Shown: one piece after another, positions 37,771 through 45,110 of the stretch
Layout: every line of letters begins with the position of its first letter
Numbering within the stretch: the stretch's first letter is position 1
NCBI GenBank assembly: GCA_035554115.1
Contig: DATMIW010000070.1
Coordinates: 52,953 to 116,952, forward strand
DNA from: CAXTSE01 sp035554115
GTDB lineage: Bacteria > Actinomycetota > Actinomycetes > Actinomycetales > Microbacteriaceae
Length of the DNA: 64,000 bases
Reading direction: 5' to 3'
Made by a program: the position numbers and the translations under genes
Notes under the pieces: generated by a model
Database searches by the model: none
What the model was told of the DNA's origin: nothing
What the model saw: only the letters and a program-made list of their open reading frames with translations

Positions 37771-39657
37771 GTGAACAAACCCACTTTTGGCGAGCGTTCG
37801 CGCTACTGGTTCGACACCTGGATGGCCCGCGGGCCCATTGCCCTCATTGCTCTCCTGGGGCTCGCGACCCTCGCTTTGGTGGTCGTGCTCGGCGGCATCA
37901 CCACAATCGTCGTGGCACTGCTTCCTGACAAGAACAATTCCTTCAGCGCGGACTACACACCATGGGATGTCTTCTGGGGCAGCCTCATGCGCACGCTGGA
38001 CCCCGGCACGATGGGCGGCGACCAGGGCTGGCTGTTCCGCCTGCTCATGCTCATCGTCACCATCGGTGGGCTCATCATCGTGGCAAGCCTCATCGGCATC
38101 ATCTCGGGTGCCTTCGACAGCAAAGTCGAAGAGCTGCGGAAGGGCCGCTCCCGGGTCCTCGAAACGGACCACACGCTGATCCTGGGGTGGAGCTCGAAAG
38201 TCATCCCGATCGTGCGTGAAATCTGTATCGCCAACGAATCGCGCGGTACCTCCGCCATCGTGATCCTCGCCGACCGTGACAAGGTCGAAATGGAAGACGA
38301 TATCAAGGCCCAGCTCGGCGGCACGGGAAAGACCAAGATCATCATCCGCTCAGGGGACGCCATGAACCTCGCCGAGCTGGAGGTGGCCAATCCGCACACG
38401 GCGCGCAGCATCATTGTTCTGGCTCCTGAGGGTGATGACGACCCTGATTCCTCGGTGATCAAGACGACTCTCGCGATCACCAACAATCCCCGTCGCAAGT
38501 CCGGCGAGTACCACATCGTCGGCGAGCTGCAGGATCCCCGCAACCTCGAGGCTGCGCGTCTTGTCGGTCGAGCCGAGGCCCATTGGGTGCTCGCCAACGA
38601 GCTGATCAGTCGCATCATGGTGCAGACCTGCCGCCAGAGTGGACTGAGCGTGGTCTACTCCGAGCTTCTCGACTTCGACGGCGCGGAGATCTATTTCACG
38701 ACGCAGCCGTCACTCGGGGGATCGACGTTCCTGGATGCGCAGCTAGCGTTCGAGGACTCGATGGTTATGGGTATTGTGCGCGACGGAAGCACCCTTCTCA
38801 ACCCGGCCGGCGACCTTGTCCTGACGGCGGACGATACCCTGATCGTGATTGCCGAAGACGACAGCACGATTCGTCTTGGCGCCACGGGCAGTGGCGACCT
38901 CGGAGCTATCAGCACTGTTCCTGCACCCGAGCGACGTGCAGAAACCACCCTTGTGCTCGGCTACAACCAGAGCCTGCGTTTCATGCTTGCGGAGCTCGAC
39001 GAGTATTCAACCCCGCGATCGAGTGTCACAATTCTCGCCGATCTGCCCGAGCCTGAGCTTGGCCACTATGCCACGCTCGACATCACCTGGCGAGACGGGG
39101 ACCCGACCAGCCGCGCGACGCTCGACAGCCTGCAGGTCGCCGGGTTTGACCACATCCTGGTTCTTGCCTCAGAAAGCCTCCCGGCGCAGCGTGCCGATGC
39201 CAAGACGCTCATCACCTTGCTGCACTTGCGCGATATCGCCGACACGGGTGGGGTCGACCTCAACGTGGTAAGCGAAATGCTCGATGACCGCAATCGCGAG
39301 TTGGCCGAAGTTACCCAGGCCGACGACTTCATCGTCAGCGATCAGTTGATCAGCCTCATGCTGTCGCAGGTCAGTGAGAACCGTCAGCTCACCTCGGTAT
39401 TCGATCAGCTGTTCACCAGCGCCGGAGCCGAGGTCTACCTGCGCCCCGTTGAGCAGTACATCACTCCGGGTCAGTCCGCTGATTTCTACACGGTCATCGA
39501 GGCGGCTCGGGCCAAGGGGGAAACCGCAATCGGGCATCGAATCGAGGCACTGGCGCGGGACTCTTCGCAGATGTTCGGGGTGGATGTGAACCCGACCAAG
39601 ACTGTAACGCGCAGCTACCAGTCGGGCGACAAGATCATCGTCCTCTCTGAGGCGTAG
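37771..39657 (+). CDS. CASTOR/POLLUX-related ion channel with RCK domains
   Basis: A 628-aa membrane protein. Two to three N-terminal helices (IALIALLGLATLALVVVLGG and LFRLLMLIVTIGGLIIVASLIGII) flank a pore-like segment (DVFWGSLMRTLDPGTMGGDQGW). They are followed by tandem Rossmann-type RCK domains: TLILGWSSKVIPIVREI, AIVILADRDKVEMEDDI, RSGDAMNLAELEVANPHTARSII, then a second set from about residue 395 (TLVLGYNQSLRFMLAEL). The organisation is that of CASTOR/POLLUX and their actinobacterial relatives, probable cation channels gated by ligand binding to RCKs. CGGAGGA precedes GTG 37771. Confidence 0.88.
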   Translation: MNKPTFGERSRYWFDTWMARGPIALIALLGLATLALVVVLGGITTIVVALLPDKNNSFSADYTPWDVFWGSLMRTLDPGTMGGDQGWLFRLLMLIVTIGGLIIVASLIGIISGAFDSKVEELRKGRSRVLETDHTLILGWSSKVIPIVREICIANESRGTSAIVILADRDKVEMEDDIKAQLGGTGKTKIIIRSGDAMNLAELEVANPHTARSIIVLAPEGDDDPDSSVIKTTLAITNNPRRKSGEYHIVGELQDPRNLEAARLVGRAEAHWVLANELISRIMVQTCRQSGLSVVYSELLDFDGAEIYFTTQPSLGGSTFLDAQLAFEDSMVMGIVRDGSTLLNPAGDLVLTADDTLIVIAEDDSTIRLGATGSGDLGAISTVPAPERRAETTLVLGYNQSLRFMLAELDEYSTPRSSVTILADLPEPELGHYATLDITWRDGDPTSRATLDSLQVAGFDHILVLASESLPAQRADAKTLITLLHLRDIADTGGVDLNVVSEMLDDRNRELAEVTQADDFIVSDQLISLMLSQVSENRQLTSVFDQLFTSAGAEVYLRPVEQYITPGQSADFYTVIEAARAKGETAIGHRIEALARDSSQMFGVDVNPTKTVTRSYQSGDKIIVLSEA

Positions 39658-39666
39658 GGCGCGCTC

Positions 39667-40038
39667 TCAGACCAGGATGTCGAACTGGGGCGCGACCGCG
39701 ATCGCGATCCACACCAAAGCGACACCGCCCAGCAGGAAGCCCGCCAGTCCGCATCCTTTGCCGATCCGGCCGTTGCGTACCAGAGCGACAACGCCGAATG
39801 CCATGGCGACCAGGCCCGCTGGGGCGCCGCCGATCAGGACCATAGTGCCGAGCGAGCGGACTGCAGTACCCCACAGGGTGATCATGGCCACGGTGCTGGC
39901 ACTCGCGGCGGCGACTTGGGTGCCGAGGTAGGAACCCAGGCTGACGGCGGCGAGCAGACCGAAGGCGAGACTCGCGAGTCCAGCCATGGCGCGACTTCGG
40001 CGAAGGAGTGCTCGCTTCGGCGGGGCCAGTCCGGACAT
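39667..40038 (-). CDS. Small membrane protein (three helices)
   Basis: A 123-aa protein: basic N-terminus, then GLASLAFGLLAAVSLGSYLG, a middle helix around GTMVLIGGAPAGLVAMAFGVVALV and a third around AGFLLGGVALVWIAIAV. No motif I recognise. The start at ATG 40038 has a TACAGT box 6 nt upstream; upstream in-frame codons would overlap the divergent LLM gene. Its stop lies 9 nt from that of the channel gene. Confidence 0.68.
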   Translation of the reverse strand: MSGLAPPKRALLRRSRAMAGLASLAFGLLAAVSLGSYLGTQVAAASASTVAMITLWGTAVRSLGTMVLIGGAPAGLVAMAFGVVALVRNGRIGKGCGLAGFLLGGVALVWIAIAVAPQFDILV

Positions 40039-40044
40039 GTTTCG

Positions 40045-40050
40045 ACTGTA
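40045..40050 (-). promoter_or_regulatory. Candidate -10 box (TACAGT)
   Basis: Minus-strand TACAGT, 6 nt before the ATG at 40038. Confidence 0.45.
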
Positions 40051-40123
40051 TCGAGGGAATATCGGTGGCGCCTTCGAGGTTGGCTTTGGTATCCATGCAA
40101 ACGTATTGAAAAGAGGGAGTGTC

Positions 40124-41239
40124 ATGACCCAGATGCAGTTCGGAATCTTCACCGTGAGCGACATCACCACGGATCCGACGACCGGTCAGACCGTAAGCGA
40201 GGCGCAGCGGATCCAAGACACCCTGACGATCGCGAAACACGCAGAAGAGGTCGGCCTCGACGTTTTCGCGCTGGGGGAGCACCACAACCCGCCGTTCTGG
40301 TCCTCGTCCCCGACGACGACTCTCGCGTACTTGGCCGCCCAAACGACACGGCTGCACCTGACAACCGCGACAACATTGATCACCACGAACGACCCCGTGA
40401 AGATCGCCGAAGACTTCGCCATGCTGCAACATCTTGCGGGCGGACGGGTCGATCTCATGCTCGGTCGCGGCAACACGGGCCCCGTGTATCCGTGGTTCGG
40501 CAAAGATATTCGACAGGGCATTCCGCTGGCTGTCGAAAACTACGCCCTGCTCCGGCAGTTGTGGGATACCGAGGTCGTCGACTGGAGCGGCACCTACCGC
40601 ACATCTCTGCAGGGCTTCACCTCGACCCCCCGCCCGCTGGATGGGGTGGCTCCGTTTGTGTGGCACGGCAGCATCCGTAGCCCCGAGATCGCTGAGCAAG
40701 CCGCGTATTACGGCGATGGGTTCTTCGCGAACAACATCTTCTGGCCGGCCGAGCACTCGCAGCAGTTGATCGGCTACTACCGTCGTCGCTTCGAAAGCTA
40801 CGGGCACGGCACGGCCGCTCAGGCGATCGTCGGGCTGGGAGGCCAGGCGTTTATGCGAACGAATTCGCAGGATGCCGTCGCCGAGTTCCGTCCATATTTC
40901 GACAACGCACCCGTCTACGGCCACGGACCGTCGCTCGAGGACTTCACGGCGCAGACCCCTTTGACAGTCGGAAGTCCCCAGCAGGTCATCGACCGCTATG
41001 TCGGCATGCGCGAGCTGTTCGGCGACTACCAACGCCAGCTGTTCCTGATGGATCACGCCGGTTTGCCCCTGAAGACCGTGCTTGAGCAGCTCGACCTCCT
41101 CGGCGGGGAGGTGGTTCCGGTTCTCCGGCGCGAATTGGCGATCGATCGTCCGGCTGAGGTACCTGATGCGCCGACCCACGAATCGCTGGTCGCCGCACGG
41201 ATTTCGGCGAGCGACTCCGACGAGGTGTTAGCCAGCTAA
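40124..41239 (+). CDS. LLM class flavin-dependent oxidoreductase
   Basis: A 371-aa luciferase-like monooxygenase: FGIFTVSDI, LDVFALGEHHNPPF (the E-HH segment near the flavin), TTATTLITTNDPVKIAEDFAMLQHL, LMLGRGNTGPVYPWFG, VWHGSIRSPEIAEQAAYYGDGFFANN and TVGSPQQVIDRY. FMNH2- or F420-dependent; the cofactor cannot be decided. GAGGGAG lies 4 nt before the ATG. A palindromic repeat sits between its stop and the convergent DUF5302 gene. Confidence 0.9.
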   Translation: MTQMQFGIFTVSDITTDPTTGQTVSEAQRIQDTLTIAKHAEEVGLDVFALGEHHNPPFWSSSPTTTLAYLAAQTTRLHLTTATTLITTNDPVKIAEDFAMLQHLAGGRVDLMLGRGNTGPVYPWFGKDIRQGIPLAVENYALLRQLWDTEVVDWSGTYRTSLQGFTSTPRPLDGVAPFVWHGSIRSPEIAEQAAYYGDGFFANNIFWPAEHSQQLIGYYRRRFESYGHGTAAQAIVGLGGQAFMRTNSQDAVAEFRPYFDNAPVYGHGPSLEDFTAQTPLTVGSPQQVIDRYVGMRELFGDYQRQLFLMDHAGLPLKTVLEQLDLLGGEVVPVLRRELAIDRPAEVPDAPTHESLVAARISASDSDEVLAS

Positions 41240-41250
41240 GGAGAGCGGCT

Positions 41251-41272
41251 GGGTTTCGACGAGCTCGACCGG
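41251..41272. repeat. Dispersed palindromic repeat, copy 1
   Basis: Core GTTTCGACGAGCTCGACC (41253-41270) between two convergent genes. It matches 20 of 22 positions of the reverse complement of the element at 44156-44177. The TCGA-x-GCTCGA centre is self-complementary, so it can fold in either transcript. Confidence 0.65.
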
Positions 41273-41278
41273 CGAGGC

Positions 41279-41473
41279 TTAGCCGCTCTTGCGACGCTGG
41301 AACTGGCGCTTGCCGCCGGAGCCATCCTGCGATCCGTGGACCGCCGATTCCGTATCGAAGTGTGCGGCTCCTCGACTCTGCTGGGCCTTCTTGCGGTCCA
41401 GCGCTTCCCGAAACTTGCGTTTTGCGTCATCCGACGGCGCGGTCTCGGCGTTCGTCTCTTCGTTCTCGGACAT
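41279..41473 (-). CDS. DUF5302 family protein
   Basis: A 64-aa charged protein that I recognise as DUF5302: DDAKRKFREALDRKKAQQ, then GAAHFDTESAVHGSQ and the basic end GGKRQFQRRKSG. Short helical actinobacterial protein of unknown role. TAGGCT ends 6 nt before its ATG (41480-41485), so it is leaderless. Confidence 0.85.
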   Translation of the reverse strand: MSENEETNAETAPSDDAKRKFREALDRKKAQQSRGAAHFDTESAVHGSQDGSGGKRQFQRRKSG

Positions 41474-41479
41474 ACCCCG

Positions 41480-41485
41480 AGCCTA
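41480..41485 (-). promoter_or_regulatory. Candidate -10 box (TAGGCT) of the DUF5302 gene
   Basis: Minus-strand TAGGCT, 6 nt before the ATG at 41473. Confidence 0.5.
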
Positions 41486-41529
41486 GCCAGGCTGCCAGCG
41501 CGTCGTTCCTAGCCTCGCGACACGCCGGA

Positions 41530-41775
41530 CTGATAGCATGTGCAAGGCCGTCATTCGACGGTCAGAATCCGGAGCAGGCCGGCTCGAAGCTGGTCACCGG
41601 TGGTGGTCTTCCGAACCGAGGTTCGGCGTACTTCTACTGTTGGCCAGAGCAGTGTCCACATGGACACCGTGCCAGGCGCCCGAGCACTCTCGAGTGCGCC
41701 GAGGTCTTCCTGCCCGCTCCCTGCTCCGATGCATACCGTTCCCGCGAATCGGGGACAGCAAAGGAGAGACACCTC
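41530..41775 (+). promoter_or_regulatory. Structured leader of pnp
   Basis: About 300 bp separate DUF5302 from pnp. After a TAGCAT motif (about 41534) the DNA contains three tight dyads: CCGAACC-ga-GGTTCGG (41611-41626), GTGTCCA-ca-TGGACAC (41652-41667) and GCACT-ctcg-AGTGC (about 41688-41701). No convincing reading frame runs through it. Such a folded leader fits the known principle that PNPase controls its own mRNA through a leader hairpin in E. coli; application here is inference. Confidence 0.55.
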
Positions 41776-44055
41776 GTGGAGGGTCCCGAAATCAAGTTCG
41801 CCGAAGCCGTTATCGATAACGGAAAATTCGGCACACGCACCGTCCGGTTTGAAACCGGCCGGCTCGCACAGCAGGCTCAGGGCGCGGTTGCCGCATACCT
41901 GGACGAAGACACCATGATCCTGTCGGCCACCTCGGCCGGCAAGCACCCGCGCGACGGCTTCGACTTCTTCCCCCTCACGGTGGATGTTGAAGAGCGTTCC
42001 TACGCCGCCGGCAAGATTCCCGGCTCGTTCTTCCGTCGCGAGGCTCGCCCTTCGACCGAGGCGATCCTCGTCTGCCGCCTGATCGACCGCCCGCTGCGCC
42101 CGACCTTCGTCGAGGGTCTGCGCAACGAGGTCCAGATTGTCATCACCGTGCTCAGCATCGCGCCCGACGAGTTCTACGACGCCCTTGCGATCAACGCGGC
42201 CTCGGCGTCCACCCAGATCTCGGGTCTGCCGTTCTATGGACCAGTCGGCGGCATCCGGATGGCACTCATTGGTGACCAGTGGGTCGCCTTCCCGAAGCAC
42301 AGCCAGCTCGCAGAAGCCGTTTTCGACCTAACCGTCGCCGGCCGCCTCGTGACCGACGCCAACGGCAACGAAGACGTCGCGATCATGATGGTCGAAGCCG
42401 AGGCAACCGAGGGCAGCTGGGAGCTCATCCGCTCCGGCGCCACCAAGCCCGACGAGGCAGTTGTTGCACAGGGTCTCGAGGCTTCAAAGCCGTTCCTCGC
42501 ACAGCTCATCAAGGCTCAGCAGTCGCTCGCCGCGCAGTCGGCGAAGGCCATTCAGGAATTCCCGCTCTTCCCGCCGTACAGCGACGCCGCATACAACGCG
42601 GTGGCCGAGCTTGCGTATGACGAGCTCAAGGGCGTGTACCAGATTGCCGACAAGATCGAACGCCAGAACGCCGACGACGCGCTCAAGGATCGCGTGAAGG
42701 CTGCGATCCAGGAGAAAGTGGATGCCGGTTCGCTTGATGCAGAGGTCACCACCCAGTTGAGCGCCGCCTACAAGTCGGTGTCGAAGAAGGTCATGCGCGC
42801 TCGCGTGCTGACCGACGGGATCCGGATTGACGGTCGTGGTCTGAGCGACATCCGTGCGCTCGACGCCGAGGTGCAGGTTATCCCGCGCGTTCACGGCTCG
42901 GCGATCTTCCAGCGCGGCGAGACTCAGATCCTGGGTGTCACAACGCTGAACATGCTCAAGATGGAGCAGCAGATCGACTCGCTGAACCCCGTCACCAAGA
43001 AGCGCTACATGCACCACTACAACTTCCCGCCGTATTCGACGGGTGAGACGGGTCGCGTCGGTTCGCCGAAGCGTCGCGAGATCGGGCACGGCTTCTTGGC
43101 CGAGCGCGCGCTCGTTCCTGTTCTCCCGCCGCGCGAGGAGTTCCCCTACGCGATCCGTCAGGTGTCCGAGGCTCTCGGCTCCAACGGCTCGACGTCGATG
43201 GGTTCCGTCTGTGCCTCGACGCTGTCGCTGCTGAACGCCGGTGTGCCGCTGCGCGCGCCCGTTGCCGGTATCGCGATGGGTCTTATCAGCGACGAGGTCG
43301 ACGGCGAGACGCGCTACGCGGCCCTCACCGACATCCTCGGTGCCGAAGACGCCCTGGGCGACATGGACTTCAAGGTCGCCGGTACCTCGGAGTTCGTGAC
43401 GGCGATCCAGCTCGACACCAAGCTGGCGGGCCTCCCGTCCTCGGTGTTGAACGGTGCGCTCAAGCAGGCCAAAGAAGCTCGCACGGCGATCCTCGCGGTC
43501 ATCAACCAGGCGATCGATGGCCCGGATGAGATGGCTCCGACCGCCCCGCGTGTCATCAGCGTCAACATCCCGACCGACAAGATCGGCGAGCTGATCGGCC
43601 CGAAGGGCAAGACGATCAACGCGATCCAGGATGAAACCGGAGCCGACATCTCGATCGAGGAGGACGGCACCGTGTACATCGGCGCCGTCGATGGTCCTTC
43701 GGCCGAGGCAGCCCGCGCACAGGTGCTGGCTATCGGTAACCCGATCAACCCGGAGGTGGGCGAGCGGTTCCTCGGAACCGTCGTCAAGCTCGCGCCTTTT
43801 GGCGCGTTCGTGTCGCTCATGCCGGGCAAGGACGGCCTCATGCACATCAGCGAGGTGCGCAAGCTCGCCGGGGGCAAGCGTGTCGAGAACGTCGAAGATG
43901 TTCTCAGCGTCGGTCAGAAGATCCAGGTCGAGATCACCAAGATGGATGACCGCGGCAAGCTCTCGCTCGCACCGGTCGTTGACGAGGCGGACCCCGCCGA
44001 CACCGACAGCTCAGCTGCCCATTCAGTTGGCCCAGACGCGCCCGCTGAAGGCTAG
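41776..44055 (+). CDS. pnp: Polyribonucleotide nucleotidyltransferase (PNPase)
   Basis: A 759-aa phosphorolytic 3'-5' exoribonuclease of the actinobacterial (GPSI-like) type. First RNase PH domain: RTVRFETGRLAQQAQGAV, SFFRREARPSTEAILVCRLIDRPLRP. Helical linker about 250-360. Second PH domain: RIDGRGLSDIRALDAEV, HGSAIFQRGETQ, SPKRREIGHGFLAERAL, SVCASTLSLLNAGVPL, LGAEDALGDMDFKVAG. KH domain about 590-655 (IPTDKIGELIGPKGKTIN) and S1 domain about 665-740 (GTVVKLAPFGAFVSL). GTG 41776 has AAGGAGAG upstream; the frame is open further 5' but that part is the leader. Confidence 0.97.
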   Translation: MEGPEIKFAEAVIDNGKFGTRTVRFETGRLAQQAQGAVAAYLDEDTMILSATSAGKHPRDGFDFFPLTVDVEERSYAAGKIPGSFFRREARPSTEAILVCRLIDRPLRPTFVEGLRNEVQIVITVLSIAPDEFYDALAINAASASTQISGLPFYGPVGGIRMALIGDQWVAFPKHSQLAEAVFDLTVAGRLVTDANGNEDVAIMMVEAEATEGSWELIRSGATKPDEAVVAQGLEASKPFLAQLIKAQQSLAAQSAKAIQEFPLFPPYSDAAYNAVAELAYDELKGVYQIADKIERQNADDALKDRVKAAIQEKVDAGSLDAEVTTQLSAAYKSVSKKVMRARVLTDGIRIDGRGLSDIRALDAEVQVIPRVHGSAIFQRGETQILGVTTLNMLKMEQQIDSLNPVTKKRYMHHYNFPPYSTGETGRVGSPKRREIGHGFLAERALVPVLPPREEFPYAIRQVSEALGSNGSTSMGSVCASTLSLLNAGVPLRAPVAGIAMGLISDEVDGETRYAALTDILGAEDALGDMDFKVAGTSEFVTAIQLDTKLAGLPSSVLNGALKQAKEARTAILAVINQAIDGPDEMAPTAPRVISVNIPTDKIGELIGPKGKTINAIQDETGADISIEEDGTVYIGAVDGPSAEAARAQVLAIGNPINPEVGERFLGTVVKLAPFGAFVSLMPGKDGLMHISEVRKLAGGKRVENVEDVLSVGQKIQVEITKMDDRGKLSLAPVVDEADPADTDSSAAHSVGPDAPAEG

Positions 44056-44099
44056 CCCCAGGCCGGTTGAGTAGCGGCACAGTCGCGAATCGAAACCAA

Positions 44100-44133
44100 G
44101 AATGCCCGTCCCGCACACGCGGGACGGGCATTC
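44100..44133 (+). terminator. Terminator of pnp
   Basis: Perfect 15-bp stem GAATGCCCGTCCCGC (44100-44114), loop acac, GCGGGACGGGCATTC (44119-44133), 44 nt after the pnp stop. The following gtcgttctg is only moderately T-rich. Confidence 0.85.
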
Positions 44134-44155
44134 GTCGTTCTGCCCCGCCCACGCG

Positions 44156-44177
44156 CCGGTCGAGCTTGTCGAGACCC
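44156..44177. repeat. Dispersed palindromic repeat, copy 2
   Basis: On the minus strand the core is GTCTCGACAAGCTCGACC. Compared with copy 1 at 41251 it differs at two of 22 positions and lies in the opposite orientation, just beyond the pnp terminator. Confidence 0.65.
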
Positions 44178-44238
44178 AGCCCCGCCCATCCGCGCGCGCC
44201 GTGGAATGCACGTCAGTGGCCGATGGTTGAATTGCTCT

Positions 44239-45075
44239 GTGACCGACACCGCCGCCCCCGTCAAAACTCCCGCCGAGCAATACAGCTACTTTCACGAACG
44301 TCGTGAGCTGGCGGTGGTTCAACCACTGGGAAGTCTGGCTTTGGTAAACACACAAGCCATCGACTCCGAGCAGACGATCTGGGGGGTTCCTGGTCGTTGG
44401 GCGCCGCGTGAGGCGGGGCAGTCAGGGTTGCGGCTGATCGCGTCGGCAGCCGATGGCATCCGCGTGGATGGCGAGATCGTCGACGGCGAGGTCGTCGTTC
44501 GTGGCAAAGACGACCCGAATCCGAGCGAGATCGTTTTCAGCGACACCGTGAAGGGCTTTGTCATTGCTCAGGAGGGCGGCAGCTATGCCCTTCGGGTCTG
44601 GGATGCGAATTCCGAAGGCATCCAGAATTTCGGCGGCATTGATGCCTTCGACTACAACCCCGACTGGGTCGTCACCGCGAGCTGGAGGGTCAACCCCGAG
44701 GGGACGACCCTCGGATTTGAGCACCTGAAAGACGACGGCAAGACCCGCGATGAGGTCGTTCCTGGCCAGATCACGTTCACCCACGAGGGCACCGAATACG
44801 ATCTGGCCGCGTTCAAGGCGGGTCGTGCACTGCAGCTCGTTTTTGCCGACGCAACAAACGGAGACTCCAGCTACAGCGTCGGGCGGTTCCTTTTCGTGGC
44901 ACCCAACGCCGATGGCACCATAACCCTCGACTTCAACCGGGCCGTTCTGCCACCATGTGCGTTCAGCTACGCCTTCAACTGCCCCCTACCCCCCGCACAG
45001 AACCGGTTTCCGTTTGCCATCGAAGCGGGCGAGAAGAATGTGCTCGCCGCTGACGGCACGCTCCTGCACGCCTGA
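44239..45075 (+). CDS. DUF1684 domain protein
   Basis: A 278-aa protein matching DUF1684: FVIAQEGGSYALRVWD, IDAFDYNPDWVVTASW, SYSVGRFLFVAPNADG, LDFNRAVLPPCAFSYAFNCPLPP and NRFPFAIEAGEK. All hallmark blocks including the PPCAF...CPLPP region are present. No enzymatic function is established as far as I know. GTG 44239 is chosen because homologues begin close to here; an in-frame ATG at 44206 is the alternative, and neither has a good Shine-Dalgarno. Confidence 0.87.
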   Translation: MTDTAAPVKTPAEQYSYFHERRELAVVQPLGSLALVNTQAIDSEQTIWGVPGRWAPREAGQSGLRLIASAADGIRVDGEIVDGEVVVRGKDDPNPSEIVFSDTVKGFVIAQEGGSYALRVWDANSEGIQNFGGIDAFDYNPDWVVTASWRVNPEGTTLGFEHLKDDGKTRDEVVPGQITFTHEGTEYDLAAFKAGRALQLVFADATNGDSSYSVGRFLFVAPNADGTITLDFNRAVLPPCAFSYAFNCPLPPAQNRFPFAIEAGEKNVLAADGTLLHA

Positions 45076-45098
45076 GGCACGTTTCGGCGGCGGCACGG

Positions 45099-45104
45099 CA
45101 GACT
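45099..45104 (+). promoter_or_regulatory. Candidate -10 box (CAGACT)
   Basis: CAGACT, 6 nt before the GTG at 45111. One mismatch to the TAnnnT pattern, but identical spacing. Confidence 0.35.
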
Positions 45105-45110
45105 GAGACC

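Noticed and set aside
39635..41179. 514-codon frame covering the LLM gene and the small membrane gene
   Set aside because: Antisense to a well-conserved flavin enzyme and without a plausible start.
42484..43845. 453-codon frame antisense to pnp
   Set aside because: Composition typical of a reverse-strand shadow (RRxxLV repeats) and no start signals; pnp is unambiguous.
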